Source: Pseudomonadota bacterium (lineage in GTDB: Bacteria > Pseudomonadota > Alphaproteobacteria > Rhizobiales > Xanthobacteraceae). From it: a DNA stretch of 9,723 bases. The notes under the pieces are model-generated. The model worked only from the letters and a program-made list of their open reading frames with translations. It searched no databases and was not told where the DNA came from. This document shows, in pieces, positions 6,228-9,723 of this stretch. Within the stretch, counting starts at the first letter, position 1; each line of letters opens with the position of its first letter. Position numbers and translations under genes: made by a program. The stretch lies in NCBI GenBank assembly GCA_021779635.1, contig JAJYAH010000203.1, positions 1 to 9,723 on the forward strand, read 5' to 3'.

Positions 6228-7019
6228 TTGAAGGATATTCAAAACCGGTTGTCCGAGAACGAACTGGCTTCGTTTTTCTGCGACCTTGCCGAGACGGCTG
6301 GCCGGATCGCGTTGACGCATTTCAGGTCCGGCATCGACGTCGAACGCAAGCAGGATCTTTCGCCGGTCACGATTGCGGACCGCGCCATCGAGCAGGAATT
6401 GCGGCGATTGATTTCCATTCGATTCCCCGGGCATGGCATCCTCGGCGAGGAAACCGGGTCAACTCCGGGCGATCGCTATACCTGGTATATCGATCCGATC
6501 GACGGGACCAAGAGCTTCATTTCCGGAATGCCGCTGTTCGGCACCTTGATTGCTCTCGCAGACGAAAAGAAGGGCGCGGTCATCGCGGGGATGATCGACA
6601 TGCCGGCGCTGGCGGAGCGATGGTATGGCACGCCGAACGGCACGACGTTCAACCAGGAACCGGCCAGAGTGAGCCGCGCCGTCAATCTGGAAGATGCGCA
6701 GATTTACACCTCGTCGCCGGATTTCTTTTCACCGGAGGATTGGGCGCGTTACGACGCGCTCAGCCGCAAGGCCATGTTCAGGCGCTTTGGCGGCGATTGT
6801 TATCAATACGGTCTGTTGGCCTCGGGGCATTGCGATCTTGTGGTCGAATCCTCGCTCAAGTCGTTCGACTTCATGGCACTGGTGCCGGTGATCGAGGGTG
6901 CCGGAGGCGTGATATGCGATTGGGAAGGCCGGCCGCTCACCCGTCATTCCGACGGACGGGTGATCGCGGCCGCCAACACCGCCCTGCTCCAGCAGGCACT
7001 CGCAATCCTCAAGCAATAG
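6228..7019 (+). CDS. Inositol-monophosphatase-fold phosphatase, HisN (histidinol-phosphatase)-like
   Basis: A 263-residue Mg2+-dependent, Li+-sensitive-type phosphomonoesterase. Metal ligands are all present: Glu74 in LGEET, Asp89 and Asp92 in YIDPIDGTKSF, and Asp214 in SLKSFDFMALVP. KQDLSPVTIADRAI (41-54) is the usual entry motif, and GGDCYQYGLLASGHCDLVVE with VIEGAGG resembles the HisN branch that dephosphorylates histidinol phosphate, more than inositol or fructose phosphatases. The start is TTG 6228, preceded by a well-spaced GGAG; the length then matches the family. It follows the broken AraC gene by 77 nt and is probably in the same transcript, converging on the kinase operon with a 27-nt gap. 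Histidinol phosphate is itself a phosphorylated amino alcohol, so an enzyme of this branch placed beside amino-alcohol kinases could remove or recycle phosphorylated intermediates. That role is inference; a spare histidine-pathway enzyme is the alternative. Confidence 0.9.
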   Translation: MKDIQNRLSENELASFFCDLAETAGRIALTHFRSGIDVERKQDLSPVTIADRAIEQELRRLISIRFPGHGILGEETGSTPGDRYTWYIDPIDGTKSFISGMPLFGTLIALADEKKGAVIAGMIDMPALAERWYGTPNGTTFNQEPARVSRAVNLEDAQIYTSSPDFFSPEDWARYDALSRKAMFRRFGGDCYQYGLLASGHCDLVVESSLKSFDFMALVPVIEGAGGVICDWEGRPLTRHSDGRVIAAANTALLQQALAILKQ

Positions 7020-7023
7020 CCGG

Positions 7024-7048
7024 GACTGTGGCTGCGCGAAAGCCAGTC
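7024..7048. terminator. Possible bidirectional hairpin between convergent genes
   Basis: GACT and GGCT (7024-7027 and 7030-7033) pair with AGCC and AGTC (7041-7048) around the loop GCGCGAA, leaving a two-base bulge. It fills the 27-nt gap between the phosphatase stop and the convergent kinase stop and would fold on both transcripts. There is no clear T-tract on either side, so it is at best a weak terminator. Confidence 0.3.
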
Positions 7049-8006
7049 AGATCATCCGCAACCAGGTTTCCCAGCGGGGATCGTACATCACGTCGCGCGC
7101 CCGCATGTACTTCCACACGCCGTATTTCTGATAGTCGAAGTCCCAGTCCTTCAGCTTGCGATTGACGACCGCCCACGACGCCCATTTGATATCCGCAAGT
7201 GCCCTGTTGACGATCACCCGCGCTACCATCTCCGGACGTACCGTACCCAGATATTGCTCGATCAAGCCTTCCGTCAGGTGTTCGTCAAAGAACATTTCGG
7301 CGAACAGAACACCAAGTTCATAGCTCCGCTCGTTGTTGGAGGCGAACTCGTAGTCGATCAGCCGCATCGGCTTCGGGCTCGTCTCCGCCTCCGCGCCGAT
7401 CAGGAAATTCCCGGGCATCGGATCGTTGAAGCAGGGTACGAGATCGAGCCCGGACGCCATGAATGCGGCCTTCGCCTGACCGTAGCGATGCATGATCCAG
7501 GACATGTCGTGCGGAAAGTGCGAGCCGAGCTCACGGCCTTGCTCGACATGCTCCTCGATCATGTCGAAGATGGTCTTGGTCAGGCTCAGCTTCGGCCCGG
7601 CATGGAGGCGGCGATAGAGGCCGAGAACATCGGACTGGATCGCCCCGTCGCCAAAATCCCCGTTGGTGCAGGCCCGATAGCCTTCGAGGAATTCGCTCAC
7701 TTCCAGGCCATCCTGCGCATCGAAGAAGACCACCTCCGGCGCGATGCCCATGGCGTGGGCATTGCGCGCCGCCTCGTTCGCGGCCACCCGGTCGATGAAC
7801 ATTTCGGAGCCTTCGCCAGGCACCTTGATGAAATAGCGGCGCGGATCACCGGCAACCTCGACCAGCCAGTTCTGATTCATCAATCCGCCGACGAGCGGCG
7901 TATAGGCAGCCGCCTTGCCGTGCCATTGCGGCACCCGTCCAATGGCGCTTTCGACGTTGCGTTCGTGGACGGTTGTCGCTTCTCCGAGCTTTCTGCGAAC
8001 CGTCAT
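7047..8006 (-). CDS. Choline/ethanolamine kinase-like small-molecule phosphotransferase
   Basis: A 319-residue protein-kinase-like-fold enzyme that should transfer phosphate from ATP to a small hydroxyl compound. It has the nucleotide loop LVGGLMNQN (38-46), close to the choline-kinase GGLTN; the ATP lysine as FIKVP (Lys61); CFNDPMPGNFL with catalytic Asp195 and Asn200; and LIDYEF with metal-binding Asp218, the choline-kinase form of DFG. In most members the residue two before the catalytic Asp is His; here it is Phe193. The other key residues are intact. ATG 8006 has CGGAGGA five bases upstream and overlaps the stop of the upstream kinase as ATGA, so the two are translationally coupled. The proposed role is to phosphorylate an amino alcohol for the phospho-lyase encoded at 2572-3915. 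The substrate is inferred from context only; choline-like or sugar alcohols remain possible. Confidence 0.87.
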   Translation of the reverse strand: MTVRRKLGEATTVHERNVESAIGRVPQWHGKAAAYTPLVGGLMNQNWLVEVAGDPRRYFIKVPGEGSEMFIDRVAANEAARNAHAMGIAPEVVFFDAQDGLEVSEFLEGYRACTNGDFGDGAIQSDVLGLYRRLHAGPKLSLTKTIFDMIEEHVEQGRELGSHFPHDMSWIMHRYGQAKAAFMASGLDLVPCFNDPMPGNFLIGAEAETSPKPMRLIDYEFASNNERSYELGVLFAEMFFDEHLTEGLIEQYLGTVRPEMVARVIVNRALADIKWASWAVVNRKLKDWDFDYQKYGVWKYMRARDVMYDPRWETWLRMI

Positions 8007-8959
8007 GCAATCCTCCGAAGCGCCTCGCCAAAGCGCGGTTCGCGGACTGCCATCCGGCAACGCACGAAGCGCCAACTGGCAAATTTGTAGAACTCAAGCG
8101 TATTCCGTGCCGATTTTGCGGCCAGAAGCGCGCCGATCAGCCCCCATCGCAGGTCATCTGCGACGCCGTAAATACGCGCGCGGTTGAATGACGCCTCATC
8201 GAACGCTCCAGCGTTGCGGACGAAGGCGTCGCGAGCCTCGGGCTCCTGGGCAAAGGCTTCCATCAGGAAGCTGCCGAGGTCTTCCAGCGGATCCGCCGTG
8301 GTGGCGCGATCCCAATCGATCAGGCGCACCTCGCCGGCGTCGCTGATCAGGATATTCGACACGTTGCCGTCGCCATGGATCGGCACAGGTGCAATGTCGA
8401 GACCTTGAAAGGCCGCGGCTGCAAATCGCAATTCCTCGACCAGCCATTCGACATCGACCGGAACCTGCGCCTTTGCCCACGTCACCGCGCCGTAAAAGTG
8501 TTCGATCTCGTCGAAGACACCCTTCCGTCTCGGCAACGGCTTTCCCGCCTGGAACAGGCGCCGCGCGGCAAGGACCGCGTCCACGATCGCAGGCTCCAGC
8601 ATCCGCTCCAGCGTACCGACCCGCCAGCCGTGGTTCAGGTCCTCCATGATGAGGATGCCTGCCTGGATGTCGGCCAACATCACCCTCGGACCGATGCCGA
8701 GATCGGATGCGCGCTGCGCTGCCTCGAAGGCACAGGGTATGTCGACGTAAAGCTCCGCGTCGCGATCCATCACCTTGATGAAAACGCTCTCGCCGTTCGA
8801 CTTCTTGATGGCGCGCCAGGGGAAGCCGTCGACGCCCCGCCAGCTTGGTGACGCCAGAATGGGGATTGCGGGTTCGATCGCAATGTCTCCCAACCCCCAG
8901 CCAGGAAGGGACTCAAGGCGGTCCCGGAGTGCGGCCACTTCGACTGCTGTTTCGCTCAT
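8003..8959 (-). CDS. Aminoglycoside phosphotransferase (APH)-fold kinase
   Basis: A 318-residue kinase of the APH family. The ATP lysine is in VFIKVMD (Lys62), followed by IMEDL as the hinge region at about 104-108, then the catalytic loop IHGDGNVSNIL with His195, Asp197 and Asn202, and LIDWDRA with metal Asp215. All catalytic residues are present. It differs from its downstream partner in using the classical HGD loop, so the two are distant paralogues of almost equal length. ATG 8959 is chosen because the protein then starts with a normal N-terminus; its ribosome site is weak (GAGAG 13 bases away). The open frame reaches 9064, but the added 35 residues do not look like the family. It is the first gene of a two-gene operon, overlapping the next by four bases. 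Human hydroxylysine kinase belongs to this family and feeds an AGXT2L-type phospho-lyase, which supports an amino-alcohol substrate. Antibiotic resistance is unlikely given the context. Confidence 0.85.
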   Translation of the reverse strand: MSETAVEVAALRDRLESLPGWGLGDIAIEPAIPILASPSWRGVDGFPWRAIKKSNGESVFIKVMDRDAELYVDIPCAFEAAQRASDLGIGPRVMLADIQAGILIMEDLNHGWRVGTLERMLEPAIVDAVLAARRLFQAGKPLPRRKGVFDEIEHFYGAVTWAKAQVPVDVEWLVEELRFAAAAFQGLDIAPVPIHGDGNVSNILISDAGEVRLIDWDRATTADPLEDLGSFLMEAFAQEPEARDAFVRNAGAFDEASFNRARIYGVADDLRWGLIGALLAAKSARNTLEFYKFASWRFVRCRMAVREPRFGEALRRIA

Positions 8960-8985
8960 AGCTACGTCAGGTCTCTCAAGATACG

Positions 8986-9004
8986 GCCGGTCAAGCCGAC
9001 CGGC
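8986..9004. promoter_or_regulatory. Perfect inverted repeat GCCGGTC-N5-GACCGGC upstream of the kinase operon
   Basis: GCCGGTC (8986-8992) and GACCGGC (8998-9004) are perfect 7-bp arms around AAGCC, 27 bases upstream of the chosen kinase start. It could be an operator or, in mRNA, a GC-rich hairpin that limits initiation at the weak ribosome site. It differs from the TGTGG dyads. If translation really begins at 9064 it would be coding, which would weaken the reading. Confidence 0.45.
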
Positions 9005-9084
9005 ATCCGGTGCAGTTTGATCGAGAAGGATGCAAAAGGGATGCCTCGCACTCCACCAAATCATGCCGTTAGAACCGATGGTCT

Positions 9085-9098
9085 ACCCCTGCAAGGGT
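9085..9098. repeat. Imperfect palindrome ACCCCTGCAAGGGT between kinase and amidase genes
   Basis: The 14-base sequence is symmetrical except for one mismatched pair: ACCC and GGGT flank a C/A mismatch and a central TGCA. It lies in the 184-bp divergent region and may be a regulator site. Support is the symmetry alone. Confidence 0.3.
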
Positions 9099-9109
9099 CA
9101 GATTCGCTA

Positions 9110-9128
9110 TCCGACCTGATGGTCCGGA
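9110..9128 (+). promoter_or_regulatory. Hairpin in the amidase leader just before its ribosome site
   Basis: TCCGACC (9110-9116) pairs with GGTC-GGA (9121-9124, 9126-9128) around the loop TGAT, with one bulged C at 9125, giving a 7-bp stem. It ends seven bases before GGAGG (9135-9139) of the amidase gene and is flanked by a direct repeat GATTCG at 9101-9106 and 9127-9132. It may act as an operator or as an mRNA structure next to the start. Confidence 0.35.
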
Positions 9129-9143
9129 TTCGACGGAGGACGT

Positions 9144-9723
9144 ATGCCTGCTCAAAAACTGATCGCAATGAGCCTTGCCGAGTTGGCTGACGCGTATGCA
9201 TCGCGAAGCCTTTCCCCGGTTGAGGTCGCCAACGACGTCATCACGCACGCCGAAGCCGTCAACGGCTCAATCAACGCCCTGTTCTGCTTTCGCCCCGAAC
9301 AAGCCATTGCCGGCGCGCGACAGTCGGAAGCGCGATGGAGGGCCAAGACGGCGCTGGGGCCGCTTGACGGGGTTCCGATGACGGTCAAGGACAGCGTCGC
9401 CATGGTCGGCTGGCCCTATTTCCACGGCATTGGCGCAAACAGGTCACTGCCGCCGTCGAACTACGACTCACCGCCGGCCATTGCCCTTCGCGAAGCCGGC
9501 GCGGTGATCTTTGCCAAGACCACGATGCCGGATTGCGGGCTGATGGCGTCCGGCATCAGTTCTCTGCATGGCATCACCCGCAACCCATGGGGACTGGCCT
9601 GGAATACCGGCGGATCTTCCGCCGGCGCCGGCGCCTCGATCGCCGCGGGCGCCGGATTCGTTTCAGTCGGGACGGACATCGCCGGCTCGGTTAGGCTCCC
9701 GGCCGCGCATTGCGGACTGGCGT
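9144..9723 (+). CDS. Amidase-signature family hydrolase, C-terminus cut by window edge
   Basis: The first 193 residues of a Ser-cisSer-Lys amidase; whole proteins are usually 450-500 residues. The catalytic lysine is Lys82 in DGVPMTVKDS, the cis-serine is Ser158 in NTGGSSAGAG, and the nucleophile is Ser182 in GTDIAGSVRLPAA. The 24-residue distance between the two serines is as in known members. The nucleophile motif has Ala180 where Gly is commonest (GTDIGGS). ATG 9144 has GGAGG five bases upstream. It is divergent from the kinase operon across 184 bp. Such enzymes hydrolyse many amides, so the substrate cannot be named. In this locus a gamma-glutamyl amide made by the ligase at 1103-2470, or another amide or amino compound entering the pathway, is a reasonable guess. 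It may also belong to an unrelated unit to the right. Confidence 0.92.
   Translation, partial: MPAQKLIAMSLAELADAYASRSLSPVEVANDVITHAEAVNGSINALFCFRPEQAIAGARQSEARWRAKTALGPLDGVPMTVKDSVAMVGWPYFHGIGANRSLPPSNYDSPPAIALREAGAVIFAKTTMPDCGLMASGISSLHGITRNPWGLAWNTGGSSAGAGASIAAGAGFVSVGTDIAGSVRLPAAHCGLA

Noticed and set aside
5078..7165. A single open frame of 695 codons on the plus strand
   Set aside because: Only the first part (from 5129 to about 5961) shows AraC-family sequence. After the frame break it overlaps the phosphatase in another frame and has no family features, so it is an artefact of the frameshift in GC-rich DNA.
7254..8090. A 278-codon plus-strand open frame opposite the choline-kinase-like gene
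   Set aside because: It is the complement of a gene with clear kinase motifs and has no recognisable domain or ribosome site.
8003..9064. Reading the APH kinase as an antibiotic resistance gene with a start at 9064
   Set aside because: The context is metabolic and the gene is coupled to a choline-kinase-like gene. The 35 residues before 8959 do not resemble the family.

Overview
The window is a GC-rich stretch of chromosome-like DNA. Gene families, base composition and strong GGAGG-type ribosome binding sites suggest an alphaproteobacterium, probably of the Hyphomicrobiales (Rhizobium/Bradyrhizobium relatives). This is inferred from style and not from a marker gene. I see no RNA gene, insertion sequence, CRISPR array or phage gene.

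Layout, left to right. (1) A leftward operon, read 3915 to 1, encodes a class III PLP enzyme of the phospho-lyase (AGXT2L/EtnppL-like) type, a glutamine-synthetase-like gamma-glutamyl ligase and an aldehyde dehydrogenase cut by the window edge. (2) A 363-bp AT-rich divergent control region (3916-4278) holds repeated TGTGG...CCACA inverted repeats and other dyads. (3) A rightward unit encodes a DeoR-family repressor, an AraC-family regulator broken by a one-base frameshift, and a HisN-like inositol-monophosphatase-fold phosphatase that probably starts at TTG. (4) A leftward, translationally coupled pair of small-molecule kinases (APH fold, then choline/ethanolamine-kinase-like) converges on the phosphatase. 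(5) After a 184-bp divergent region with three small dyads, a rightward amidase-signature gene runs off the right edge.

How it may work together (inference). Kinase plus class III phospho-lyase plus aldehyde dehydrogenase is the logic of amino-alcohol breakdown: the hydroxyl is phosphorylated, phosphate and ammonia are eliminated to give an aldehyde, and the aldehyde is oxidised. Ethanolamine, 1-aminopropan-2-ol and hydroxylysine are known substrates of such routes. The gamma-glutamyl ligase and the amidase fit a second logic known from putrescine and isopropylamine catabolism, where an amine is masked as a gamma-glutamyl amide and later hydrolysed. Finding both in one locus, with two kinases, a phosphatase and two regulators, suggests a composite amine or amino-alcohol pathway whose substrate cannot be read from the sequence. 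The main rival reading is a Puu-like polyamine route, but the PLP enzyme resembles phospho-lyases more than GABA aminotransferases and no PuuB-type oxidase is present in the window.
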